From: a virus
DNA: 38,157 nucleotides
IMG/VR virus record: IMGVR_UViG_3300017960_000031
Location: 1 to 38,157 of that record
Direction: 5' to 3' (one strand)
In this document: positions 23,090 through 31,537 of the stretch, piece after piece
Layout of the letters: each line of letters opens with the position of its first letter
Position numbering within the stretch: the first letter of the stretch is position 1
The notes under the pieces: model-generated
What the model was told of the DNA's origin: nothing
Seen by the model: the letters and a program-made list of their open reading frames with translations, nothing else
Databases searched by the model: none
Position numbers and translations under genes: made by a program

Positions 23090-23093
23090 CGCA

Positions 23094-23744
23094 CTACCCG
23101 ATCTTCACCAGGCTCAAACCAGAGCCACTGGGTTGCATCTGAACGGTACCCCAGCCCACGGTGCGCACAGCCCGAAGCCTCAAAGTGTCCCCAGCCGACA
23201 GATTCACAGGAAACACGTGCGACGCAGAGGCACCGTATGGCGCCTGACGCACATACATTTCGCCACGTGTGCCAAGCGTGAACCCGTTGTTGATGTCGAG
23301 GTAACTAGCAGCTTGCGTACGACTACCGCTGACCAAGAACACCGAAGTCGTGAAAGAAACCAAATACCGGCCATCCTCGTTGACCGTCACCTCATCGCCA
23401 GCCAAAGTGTATGTGGCAGAAGACGTAAACCGCTCCACGTTCAGGTTCACCACGATGGTGCTGCCCGTAAACTGCTGGCCGCCAGTCTGATCTACTGCGG
23501 AAAACGCATCAACGGTCGGGCTAGTCGGCGAAAGCGCCGCGCTTGACGCCGCCACGCCATCAATGGTCAGTCCGAGAGAGCCTGCGTCCAGCGCCTCATG
23601 TAGCCCCGGGTCACTGAGAATCTCGTAAACGAACAAAGAGTCCGTCAACGTGATGGAGCCCGCCAGTGGCACGGAAAGCCCAAGACGCGGCAAATTAAGG
23701 ATGGCCCCACTAAGGTTCTGGATTGCGATGGTCGGAATCGGCAT
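23094..23744 (-). CDS. Small fibre protein with C1q/TNF-like head (216 aa)
   Basis: The N-terminal 75 residues (IAIQNLSGAILNLPRLGLSVPL, then SLFVYEILSDPGLHEALDAGSL) differ from the anchor of the neighbouring genes. Residues 85-216 look like a C1q/TNF-type jelly roll: YLVSFTTSVFLVSGSRTQ, GEMYVRQAP, VNLSAGDTLRLRAVRT, and a closing GSGLSLVKIG strand. This is a common receptor-binding head in phage fibres. ATG 23744 overlaps the preceding stop by one base (TGATG) behind a GGAGGG site. Confidence 0.7.
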   Translation of the reverse strand: MPIPTIAIQNLSGAILNLPRLGLSVPLAGSITLTDSLFVYEILSDPGLHEALDAGSLGLTIDGVAASSAALSPTSPTVDAFSAVDQTGGQQFTGSTIVVNLNVERFTSSATYTLAGDEVTVNEDGRYLVSFTTSVFLVSGSRTQAASYLDINNGFTLGTRGEMYVRQAPYGASASHVFPVNLSAGDTLRLRAVRTVGWGTVQMQPSGSGLSLVKIG

Positions 23745-24652
23745 CAGGTGGCCCTCCAGCGGATACGCACAAACATCTGCACGTCAAACTCGGGCGTCAC
23801 AGCGTCCGAAACAAGGCGAGCCGCCAGGACACTTCCCTGGGCAAAGTCACCGTTGGCTGTGGTCGTGCGCACCCCAAAAATGAGGTTAGGGAAAGCCAAT
23901 GTAGCGATGTCCGTGCCAGACGCAACAACAGCATACTCAGCCACGCTTTGGGTCGAACGCCGGATAGTGACACCCACAACCGTTCCGTTGTACAGCGCGT
24001 CATACCCCTCCGTGGCGCTCGTGACCATGCCATTGATCGCCCTCAAATAGGTTCCAGCAGGGAACAGATTCCCGTTACGGCCGAACCCGAAGGTCGCGGA
24101 CTCCACGGACAGCCACTTCGACCGCGACCCGTCGTACTGCATCTGCATCTGAAGCGAGGTGTTGTAGTAGGTGTCGCCCTCGGCCGGGGCCGGACTGACG
24201 GGGTCGGTCGCCGAATTTGAGTACCTCTTGGGCCCCGCCCACTGCGGGTCAGACGCACCTGCGGTCAGGACCTGGCCTTCGGTGCCGAGACTGAGGCGAA
24301 CCCACTCGGCGCCATCGTAGTAGAGAAGATCTCCGGTAGAAGGCGTCCCAACGGGGGCGACGACGCCTCCCGTGAGAACCGATTGAAGGACATCCGGAGG
24401 TATGTAGGTTGCGGGTGTTGTGTCGAGGCTGACAATCTGGATGCGCCCGGTCACGACGGCGGTGAGATTGATGGTGACCGAGTTAAAGGGGTTGAGCCCG
24501 TCCGGCACCATGTCTTCGATGAGGTCATTCTGAACCTCTTCGCTGACGATGACTCTGACTCCCCAGTCCCCGTATCCCAGATTATGGTTCACCACAACCG
24601 AGTCGGTGGCGGTAAAGCTTTGGGTGAAAAGGACATTGACAACGCCGGCCAT
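23744..24652 (-). CDS. Tail fibre protein (302 aa)
   Basis: Residues 1-70 (FTATDSVVVNHNLGYGDWGVRV, then VTINLTAVVTGRIQIV) form a beta module common at fibre N-termini. Residues about 95-140 contain TGDLLYYDGAEWVRLSLGTE and QVLTAGASDPQWAG, the widespread fibre spacer motif. A DTYYNTSLQMQMQYDGSRSKW spacer follows, then a beta C-terminal head. The gene overlaps its 3' neighbour by one base and begins at the stop of the 782-aa gene. It is likely part of a short or side tail fibre. Confidence 0.72.
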   Translation of the reverse strand: MAGVVNVLFTQSFTATDSVVVNHNLGYGDWGVRVIVSEEVQNDLIEDMVPDGLNPFNSVTINLTAVVTGRIQIVSLDTTPATYIPPDVLQSVLTGGVVAPVGTPSTGDLLYYDGAEWVRLSLGTEGQVLTAGASDPQWAGPKRYSNSATDPVSPAPAEGDTYYNTSLQMQMQYDGSRSKWLSVESATFGFGRNGNLFPAGTYLRAINGMVTSATEGYDALYNGTVVGVTIRRSTQSVAEYAVVASGTDIATLAFPNLIFGVRTTTANGDFAQGSVLAARLVSDAVTPEFDVQMFVRIRWRAT

Positions 24653-27000
24653 TAGAGCTTCTCCCCGTCCGTCCAGAAGACGGCGTCGATCTCGACAGAC
24701 AGCACGAGGACATCCGTATTGCCGGGGCCATCATCGTCCAGTTCCAAACGCACAAACCCCATGTCGCCCTCGTACAACTCTGAGATATCAAACCCATCCT
24801 GAGTCGACGTGTGGGACTTATTGATAGAAGTCTGAGGCAAGTTAAAAGTGATGACCTGCCCCGCAGTAGAAGTCAGGGTAGGGGTGTTCGCGTCGGACCT
24901 GGGGACAGGTGTGATGCCTCCGGCAGGATCGGCAACGAGCACTCCGCTTGAAGCTTGCCCCAAAAAAGACCAGATCACCTGTACCGGAGTCGTGTTGGTA
25001 TTGGTGACATACGTGACAATGAGTCGGAGCGGAAAACTCGTATCAATGCCTCGAGGCAGATTAAACTGGAAATAGACAGCGTCACCATTGCCGTTCAGAA
25101 TCGAGTTTTTGATGTTGTGGGCCCACCCCGTGGGTAGTCCCCCAGCCCCCACGAGCAAAGTGCCGCTGGTCACCCCGCCGGACTCGCCGAAAATATTGCC
25201 CGAACTCACGACGGTTTTTCTGGACCGCGCTCGACCATGAGCCGTTTTGGTGCCGTCCTCGTTGAGTTCGGTTCGGTTCGTGGAGAGTTTGAACTGCTGG
25301 AAAACGGGGACAGTCGTAGCAGCCGATTCAATACGAACTCTAGCCCAATAAGCCGTTACGGTGTTGATGGTTTTAGTCGCCCAAGTGGTGTCGTCTTCGA
25401 TGCCGAAACGGACGTGCTCGCTGCTGTTGGCGCGCAGGAAAAACGTGTTCGCATACCTGTGGAACAGGCTCGAATGCGTGGCCATGGCCCCGATCTCGAC
25501 CCACGCGGCCCCGTCCCAGATCTCGAACACGTACGTCCCGCCGGAGGTTGCCGTGGTGTTCGCGATCTTCCAGCCCCAGTGCTTGAGCACATCGACGCCG
25601 TCCGACAGGACCGACCCGACCAAGATCGTGTGGTTAGCTGCGGTGCCTTGAAACGAAAAAGTACTTCCGGTAGGGGATGCAGCCGCAGCGGACACATTGA
25701 TGAAGTTACCGCCGTCGGACACGGAACTGGCCGTGGAGTCGGTCGTAAACACGACCATCCCTCGAGTATAACTGTCGCCCTCCCCGAACACGGACTCCCG
25801 CCCGCGTTCGGGGATGCCCACAGCAAGCTCGGAGATGAAACGATAAGCGTTGTCGCTGATGTCGTTATCGTCTTGGTAGCTGATGACGACATCAGCATTC
25901 GCCAAGTATGCGCCGGGCACAGAGAACTTGTTGCGAGATGCCTCAAAGTTGAGCACATGCAGTGTACCCGTAGTCACCGCAGGGTTGACGTTGAAGTCCA
26001 AGGTGCCGCCGTTCGTCCGACCACTGCGGAACGAGATATTGTGCCCGTTTGCGGTAATCGACACCGCTGTAGTGGGTCCCTCAATGTCCAAGACATCTCC
26101 GGTGACCGTAGCAGCTCCAACCGAAAGACCAGTGGTCGTCGTAGCACCGCTCAAGATGCTGACATCCTGAAAGCGCAAAGAGCCGCTGTTCACCAAGATG
26201 CCGTTAGAAATGGTGCCCGCGTCAATCAGGCACCTCGTGAGGCGCATTTCCCCGCCGCCCGAAGCTTGGCGGAAAATCGTGTTGCCCGCACCTCCGACGT
26301 ACTGGGTACGGTCGACCGTAAGCGTGCCCGCTCCGGAGTTTTCGACACCATGGCCAAAACCACCCGTGCCTTGGAGGAGAACATCACTAACCCGTGCCTG
26401 CCCGGCCGAACTGTAAGCGATGGCTGCCACCGCGTTCGTCGGCTGCGTGACGAGCACTTGGAAGAGCGAAGACTCATCCGAAAGAGTAATCCTTACACCG
26501 GTAGCCGCAGTTCCTGTAATCTGACTGCGGCCTGCTCCATAAGCTCCCTGAACACGAACCTGTGTTGGGATAGTGAAAGATTCAGCGAAAGAACCGGGCC
26601 CGAGAACAACCGTATCTCCCGCGATAGAGGCTGCCAACGCCGCAGAGATTGTCCCATAAGCCGTGGCTGTCGATCCGCTAACCAACACGACCGAGTTGAC
26701 GCCCGGTTGCACCAACGTGGAGGGGATGACGGTTTCCTCCCAACCGTTGACTGTGCCATCCGTATTGACGTACAGACGCCCCGTAGAAGCGTCTGTACGG
26801 AGGAACAAGTCACCCTCATTGCCCGCAACAGAGCCTTGAGGAGACCCAGATCCACGCTTAATGTTGTCGGCCTCGAAAACGGCGCCGCTTTGGAGGGTGA
26901 GATCGACCGACAAAAACAGATCATCCGACGCCACGTTGACGGTTCGGATAAACCCCGTGGTGTCGTCGTTCAGTGTGAGGTTGTCGATCTGGTTGGCCAT
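24652..27000 (-). CDS. Tail fibre/tailspike-like beta-helix protein (782 aa)
   Basis: The N-terminus (NQIDNLTLNDDTTGFIRTV) is nearly the same as that of the 1106-aa fibre, marking a common virion anchor. GNEGDLFLRTDASTGRLYVNTDG is the usual fibre spacer. Residues about 110-360 read as a right-handed parallel beta-helix: a GPGSFAESFTIPTQVRVQGA entry, then rungs such as VRITLSDESSLFQVLV, ARVSDVLLQGTG, MRLTRCLIDAG and LRFQDVSILSG. A second beta-rich half follows to the end. No hydrolase motif can be named, so depolymerase activity is possible but unproven. Start is ATG 27000. Confidence 0.75.
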   Translation of the reverse strand: MANQIDNLTLNDDTTGFIRTVNVASDDLFLSVDLTLQSGAVFEADNIKRGSGSPQGSVAGNEGDLFLRTDASTGRLYVNTDGTVNGWEETVIPSTLVQPGVNSVVLVSGSTATAYGTISAALAASIAGDTVVLGPGSFAESFTIPTQVRVQGAYGAGRSQITGTAATGVRITLSDESSLFQVLVTQPTNAVAAIAYSSAGQARVSDVLLQGTGGFGHGVENSGAGTLTVDRTQYVGGAGNTIFRQASGGGEMRLTRCLIDAGTISNGILVNSGSLRFQDVSILSGATTTTGLSVGAATVTGDVLDIEGPTTAVSITANGHNISFRSGRTNGGTLDFNVNPAVTTGTLHVLNFEASRNKFSVPGAYLANADVVISYQDDNDISDNAYRFISELAVGIPERGRESVFGEGDSYTRGMVVFTTDSTASSVSDGGNFINVSAAAASPTGSTFSFQGTAANHTILVGSVLSDGVDVLKHWGWKIANTTATSGGTYVFEIWDGAAWVEIGAMATHSSLFHRYANTFFLRANSSEHVRFGIEDDTTWATKTINTVTAYWARVRIESAATTVPVFQQFKLSTNRTELNEDGTKTAHGRARSRKTVVSSGNIFGESGGVTSGTLLVGAGGLPTGWAHNIKNSILNGNGDAVYFQFNLPRGIDTSFPLRLIVTYVTNTNTTPVQVIWSFLGQASSGVLVADPAGGITPVPRSDANTPTLTSTAGQVITFNLPQTSINKSHTSTQDGFDISELYEGDMGFVRLELDDDGPGNTDVLVLSVEIDAVFWTDGEKL

Positions 27001-27006
27001 AGAGGC

Positions 27007-27219
27007 TTACTTCACCTTGCTGGGGGCTTTCACCTCAACGTTCTTGACATGAACCTCCCAACCCACAGCCCGCTTTTCGCCACCAAGACGGCATCCCACC
27101 AAGGCGTTCAGGCGGTTACGAACTTGACGGACCATCATCCCGGTGGCGTTGGCCATCTCTTTGTTGTCGAGCTCCTTTTCGGGCTCGACCTCAAGCTCGA
27201 CTGTGAGTTGGACTTTCAT
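27007..27219 (-). CDS. Unrecognised 70-aa protein between fibre genes
   Basis: Charged, with a beta start and end (VQLTVELEVEP, VGWEVHVKNVEVKAP) flanking a helix pair (NKEMANATGMMVRQVRNRLNAL). It lies between two large fibre genes with gaps of 6 and 11 nt, so it belongs to the same transcript. Small proteins here are often fibre-assembly chaperones, but nothing in the sequence proves that. Confidence 0.6.
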   Translation of the reverse strand: MKVQLTVELEVEPEKELDNKEMANATGMMVRQVRNRLNALVGCRLGGEKRAVGWEVHVKNVEVKAPSKVK

Positions 27220-27230
27220 GTTTCATGCTC

Positions 27231-30200
27231 CTACGGGCGGATCGCGATGAACTGCGGCTGGTACACAACAAGCGGGCTCGTGTCTGCACCGTCCGCGCCT
27301 TGAAGGATGCCGACCACGTAGACGACGTTGCCCGATCCGGTCGGAGGCGTCATGGTGGCAACACCGGCCGTCTGGCTGACGTACACCGGATCACCGTTAC
27401 GAGCGGCAGCCGGAGCCGCCGCGAAGTTCACCGGCACCAGAGCACCCGGCACGGTGTAGACCTTCACATCAGCAGCAGCCGCCGCCCCCTCAGCCGCGAT
27501 ACCGATGCAAAGACCGTCAATACTGGTACCCGTGTTGGAATCAGCCAGGATGGCGTCGCCCGTCGTGTCTTCGATGGTCACCAGAGCACCGGCCGTGATG
27601 GCAGTGCCGGCCGTCAGAGTAATGCCCGAACCGCTGCCCGTGATGTCGAGGAATTGGTTGACCTCAACAGCCTGGCTTCCCGTCGTCGAATCGAACGTCA
27701 GGAAGTTGTTGGTTCCGTCATCGATGACCATCGCCGTGGCGTTGTTGGTCTCGAACGTCATCTGGATGTCATCCGCCGACGTGATATCCACGGTGCCCGA
27801 CGTGGTGGTCTCGAGCGTCAGGTTGGCGCCTGCGACCGAGAAGTTCGAAGCAGCCGAAGCATCGAGGCTGATGGCCTCCGTGCCGGAGACATCGAAGTCA
27901 CCGTTCGTGGTGTCCGTCGTGATGGTGTTTCCACCCTCGTAGGCGTTCTGGAGCGTAACCGATCCGCCCGTCGCCACCTGAGCCCACGTGGTGCCCGAGC
28001 CAGTCGAGGTGTTGATGTAGACCTCACCGGTCGTGCCCGTATCACGGAAGAACAGCGAGCCCGCCAGACCCGTCACGGTGCCGCTAGGATCGCTGTCGCC
28101 GACGAAGAAGTTGACCGAGTCACCGTTGATACCGGTGGTCGTCAGCGTCATCAGAGCAGCCGTCTCAGCCACCGTCGAATCGAAGGTGAAGGCCCCGGTA
28201 CCCGAGTCGAAGTTCACCGAGGTAGCGCCCGTGGCGTTACCCATCGTGAGAGTACGAGCCGCAGCGCCCGTGCCGATGTTGATGGCACCGGTGTTGGCGT
28301 CGTTGCCGATGTTGATCGCACCACCCGAGGAGTTGAGCTCGAGCAACCCTGCCGAATCGACCAGAACATCGCCCGATGTAGTGGTGCCCAAACTGAGGTT
28401 GGCACCGGCAACGGTGAAGTTCGAAGCGAGAGAAGCATCAAGAGAGATGGCTTGAGTTCCCGAAACGTCGAACGGTCCGTTCGTAGCGTCGGTAACGATC
28501 GTGTTGCCGTTCTCGTACGCATTCTGGAGAGTGACAACACCACCCGTGGAAAGCTCCGTCCAAGTGGTCCCGGAACCCGTTGAGGTGTTCAGGTAGAGCT
28601 CAGCACCCGCGCCCGTGTCTCGGAAGAAGAGCGACCCCGCGAGACCCGTGATGGTGCCGCTCGGATCGCTGTCACCAACAAAGAACTGGACCGAATCGCC
28701 GTTGGTCCCTGTCGTCGACAGTCGGACCAGTGCTTCGTCCTCGTTGTTGTCTCCAACGATGTCCACGAATCCCTGGATGCCAGTACCCGTGTTGGCACCC
28801 ACATCAAGAGCGATGACGCCTCCGTCACCATTGGTGGAGAGAGCATCACCCGCAGAGATGTTGACATTGCCGCCATTACCCGTGGCACCCGCTCCAGAGT
28901 TACCTCCTGTGAGGCTGACGGCACCACCGTTGTTGGCGCCACCGCCATCACCAGCATCAACGGTGACGGCGTTACCGGCCGCAGCCACCTCATCTCCTGC
29001 CGAAAGGGCCAAGACGTCCGCCGCAGCAACGGTCAGGTTGCCACTGGTGGTAGTCTCGAGCGTCAAGTTCGCGCCGGCTACCGAAAAGTTCGACGCAAGA
29101 CCCGCATCCAAGCTGATGGCCTGAGTTCCCGAAACATCGAACGGCCCATTCGTGGCATCAGTGACGATCGTGTTCCCAGCCTCGTACGCCTGCTGAAGGC
29201 TGTTGCCGCCACCAGCCGCAAGCTGCGTCCAGGTCGTGCCCGAACCAGTCGAAGTGTTGAGGTAAGCCTCCGCTCCCGATCCCGTATCCCGGAAGAACAG
29301 AGAACCCGCATCCGCCGTGACCACACCAGTCGGAACCGAAGTACCGGTGAAGAACCCGACCGTGTTGCCGTTGGTGCCGGTGGACGCGATCTGAAGCAGG
29401 ACCTCGTCCTCGTCGGCCGGAGACGTGATGTCCACGAAACCGGCCACACCGGTCGTGTTGCCGTCACCAGGAGTGAGGACGATGGAAGCACCACCAGCGG
29501 TGCCGCCCGTCGAAGAGCCGGCGGTGAAGGTGATGTCGTTGCCCGAAGCGTCAGCAGCGTTCGCGGTGTCGAACGTCATCGAGGTCGCAGCGTCCACGTC
29601 CAACGCAGCCGCCGACGAAGCGATGATGTTGCCCGACGTGGTCGTGGACAGCGTCAGGTCACCAGCCGTGACGCCGACGTTCGACGCAGCAGTACCGTCG
29701 ATGCTGAAGCCGTTCGTGCCCGTCATCTGGACATCGAAAGTCGTCACATCAGCATCGAAGACGGTATCGAGGTCGATACCGCCAGCAGCCGTGATGCTCA
29801 GAAGCTCGGTGCCGGCGATGACCACGTTGCCCTCAGCACCCGAGGTCGTGATCGTGTTGCCCTGGACGTACGCCTCTTGAAGATCGACAGTGCCCTGAGT
29901 CGTGAACGTGTTGTACGTCAGCCCCGTGGTCGTCGTGGTCGTGGCGGTCTGCCAGTTTCCGCTCGAGTCGCCCTCGAGGACGTTGACGTTGACAATGCGG
30001 ATGTCACCACCGGCGGTAGCATCCGCCGTGAAGTCGTTGACCACCCAAGGGACGGTCGCGCCTGTCACACCAACACCACGGATCGTGAGGGTCGTGCCGA
30101 CGTGGCTCAACACCTCGAAGATGCCGTCGTTGTCATCCAGGTTCGAACCGGCAATCTGGACGATGTCGCCAGCCGCGAACGTACCAGTACCCGTCGTCTG

Positions 30201-30551
30201 CACGGTCGGGTTCGACACCGCAGGAACACCAGCCACGAAAGTGCCCGCGATGGTGTCGGCGGTCGCCGTCGGCAGGACGTTCACGACGATGCCACCCGTC
30301 TGGGCGACCGTGGTCGTGTAGTCCGCGTTCAGGTACAGGTGGTTGTCACGGATATTGACCTGTTCGGAGTTGACCGTGGTGGTCGTTCCGTTGACGATCA
30401 AGTTCCCGTCCACCAACATGTTCGCGCCCGTAATGAGCTCGAAATCGGTGGAGAGCTGAATGGTGTCTGGGGTGCCACCCGTCTCAACGGTGCGAATGAG
30501 CCCCGTCGTGAGATCGAGCAGTGTCAGGTTGTCTGTCTGGTTGCCGGCCAT
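27231..30551 (-). CDS. Long tail fibre with tandem repeats (1106 aa)
   Basis: An N-terminal anchor (NQTDNLTLLDLTTGLIRTV) is shared with the 782-aa fibre. Then comes a shaft of beta repeats. Three large repeats of about 115 aa run NGDSVNFFVGDSDPSGT, AGSLFFRDTG, LYLNTSTGSGTTW, NAYENGNTIVTDATNGPFD, and VSGTQAISLDAS...LETTTSG. Shorter 'LTLSTTTSGNI' units lie between them. The last 125 residues form a cap (TAGALVTIEDTTG ... VYVVGILQGADGADTSPLVVYQPQFIAIR) closely related to the end of the neighbouring 324-aa protein. Almost entirely Gly/Thr/Asn/Asp/Ser and beta, as expected for a trimeric fibre. Start is ATG 30551. Confidence 0.8.
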   Translation of the reverse strand: MAGNQTDNLTLLDLTTGLIRTVETGGTPDTIQLSTDFELITGANMLVDGNLIVNGTTTTVNSEQVNIRDNHLYLNADYTTTVAQTGGIVVNVLPTATADTIAGTFVAGVPAVSNPTVQTTGTGTFAAGDIVQIAGSNLDDNDGIFEVLSHVGTTLTIRGVGVTGATVPWVVNDFTADATAGGDIRIVNVNVLEGDSSGNWQTATTTTTTGLTYNTFTTQGTVDLQEAYVQGNTITTSGAEGNVVIAGTELLSITAAGGIDLDTVFDADVTTFDVQMTGTNGFSIDGTAASNVGVTAGDLTLSTTTSGNIIASSAAALDVDAATSMTFDTANAADASGNDITFTAGSSTGGTAGGASIVLTPGDGNTTGVAGFVDITSPADEDEVLLQIASTGTNGNTVGFFTGTSVPTGVVTADAGSLFFRDTGSGAEAYLNTSTGSGTTWTQLAAGGGNSLQQAYEAGNTIVTDATNGPFDVSGTQAISLDAGLASNFSVAGANLTLETTTSGNLTVAAADVLALSAGDEVAAAGNAVTVDAGDGGGANNGGAVSLTGGNSGAGATGNGGNVNISAGDALSTNGDGGVIALDVGANTGTGIQGFVDIVGDNNEDEALVRLSTTGTNGDSVQFFVGDSDPSGTITGLAGSLFFRDTGAGAELYLNTSTGSGTTWTELSTGGVVTLQNAYENGNTIVTDATNGPFDVSGTQAISLDASLASNFTVAGANLSLGTTTSGDVLVDSAGLLELNSSGGAINIGNDANTGAINIGTGAAARTLTMGNATGATSVNFDSGTGAFTFDSTVAETAALMTLTTTGINGDSVNFFVGDSDPSGTVTGLAGSLFFRDTGTTGEVYINTSTGSGTTWAQVATGGSVTLQNAYEGGNTITTDTTNGDFDVSGTEAISLDASAASNFSVAGANLTLETTTSGTVDITSADDIQMTFETNNATAMVIDDGTNNFLTFDSTTGSQAVEVNQFLDITGSGSGITLTAGTAITAGALVTIEDTTGDAILADSNTGTSIDGLCIGIAAEGAAAAADVKVYTVPGALVPVNFAAAPAAARNGDPVYVSQTAGVATMTPPTGSGNVVYVVGILQGADGADTSPLVVYQPQFIAIRP
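27780..29400 (-). repeat. Three long repeats in the 1106-aa fibre
   Basis: Copies lie at about 27780-28150, 28365-28722 and 29030-29400. Each encodes the same run: FFVGDSDPSGT, AGSLFFRDTG, NTSTGSGTTW, AY(E/G)xGNTI, DVSGT(Q/E)AISLDA, and LETTTSG-like end. Between copies are shorter unrelated linkers of about 200-300 nt. The DNA is also clearly similar, offering sites for recombination between copies and with the 710-aa fibre gene. Confidence 0.75.
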
Positions 30552-30562
30552 GGTTCTCTACC

Positions 30563-31537
30563 TCACGCGCGGAAAGCGATGAACTGTGGTCGGAAGAGCA
30601 CTTCAGGAGACATCGAAGCGCCGTCTGCACCTTGCAGAGTTCCGACCGTGAAAAGGGTGTTTCCATTTGACGTAGGAGGCGTCACTGTCGCCTGCCCCGA
30701 GGTAGAGTCGAGAAAGACCAAACGGCCATTCAGACTCGCTGCTGGTGCCGCACCGAACCGAACGCTCGGCAAGGACCCAGATTTCGTAAAAACTTGCACG
30801 CTGACGCTCGCGCCAACGGTTTGTGCGGAGATGCCAATCACTTCCCATACACCTCCGGCAATAGAAGAATTCGCGCGAATCACTTCCCCCGAGGAGTTGA
30901 AAGTCAGCACGTCCCCCGCCGTCAACGCCTCCCCCGACGTGAAGACCTCGATGGAGGTCAGGTCGTTGGTCACGACATCGGTGATCGCGTCCTGGACGTT
31001 GTCCGCGCTGAGACCGGGAACGCCCCCATCGTCAAAAGTGATGTCCTCTGCACGACGACTCTGAGAAATCTCCCAGATGCTGTTGGCGGGGTCAGAGACG
31101 AGCCACAACGAGTCGCCGTGCTGGTCGAGGGTCTGAGTGACAGAACCATCGATGGTGTCACCACCCGTTCGTGTCACGGTCACCACGTTGGCGGACGCAT
31201 CCACCTTCATGACCTGTAGATCGTTGCCAAGCCTCGAGCTCGTCGCCGGCAGTGTGATCGACACAGGACCCAGCGTCGCGTCCGCAAGGATGACCTGTTC
31301 GGTTCCCACGACATGCGCGCCAGCCGGCACCACGATGGTGGGCCCCGTCGGATCAACCACATAGCCGAGGTCGGCCATGAAGTCGTCGAGGTCAGTGTCG
31401 CGCGTGCCGTCAACGACCGTGATCTCAGTCCAAGGAGTTCGTTGAAGGAACTCGAGCGTGGCGCCAGAGCCCGCCTCGATGATGTTGTTGAGGTCGTCTG
31501 AATAGACCCCCGTCCAACGGTATCGGCGAGTGCTCAT
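30563..31537 (-). CDS. Tail fibre-associated protein with shared cap (324 aa)
   Basis: Residues 85-160 form a beta module (GPVSITLPATSSRLGNDLQV, DASANVVTVTRTGGDTIDGS, GDSLWLVSDPANSIWEIS) of the type found in fibre tips. SADNVQDAITDV is a common fibre linker. The C-terminal 120 residues (SGEALTAGDVLTFNSSGEV ... TLQGADGASMSPEVLFRPQFIAFRA) are homologous to the cap of the 1106-aa fibre. The first 60 residues are unlike its neighbours. ATG 31537 overlaps the stop of the 710-aa gene by 4 nt (ATGA). Confidence 0.72.
   Translation of the reverse strand: MSTRRYRWTGVYSDDLNNIIEAGSGATLEFLQRTPWTEITVVDGTRDTDLDDFMADLGYVVDPTGPTIVVPAGAHVVGTEQVILADATLGPVSITLPATSSRLGNDLQVMKVDASANVVTVTRTGGDTIDGSVTQTLDQHGDSLWLVSDPANSIWEISQSRRAEDITFDDGGVPGLSADNVQDAITDVVTNDLTSIEVFTSGEALTAGDVLTFNSSGEVIRANSSIAGGVWEVIGISAQTVGASVSVQVFTKSGSLPSVRFGAAPAASLNGRLVFLDSTSGQATVTPPTSNGNTLFTVGTLQGADGASMSPEVLFRPQFIAFRA

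Noticed and set aside
25237-27303. Plus-strand open frames over the fibre genes (also 27225-28583, 32935-34323 and 35566-36999)
   Set aside because: They mirror beta-rich minus-strand virion genes, and their composition is that of shadow frames.
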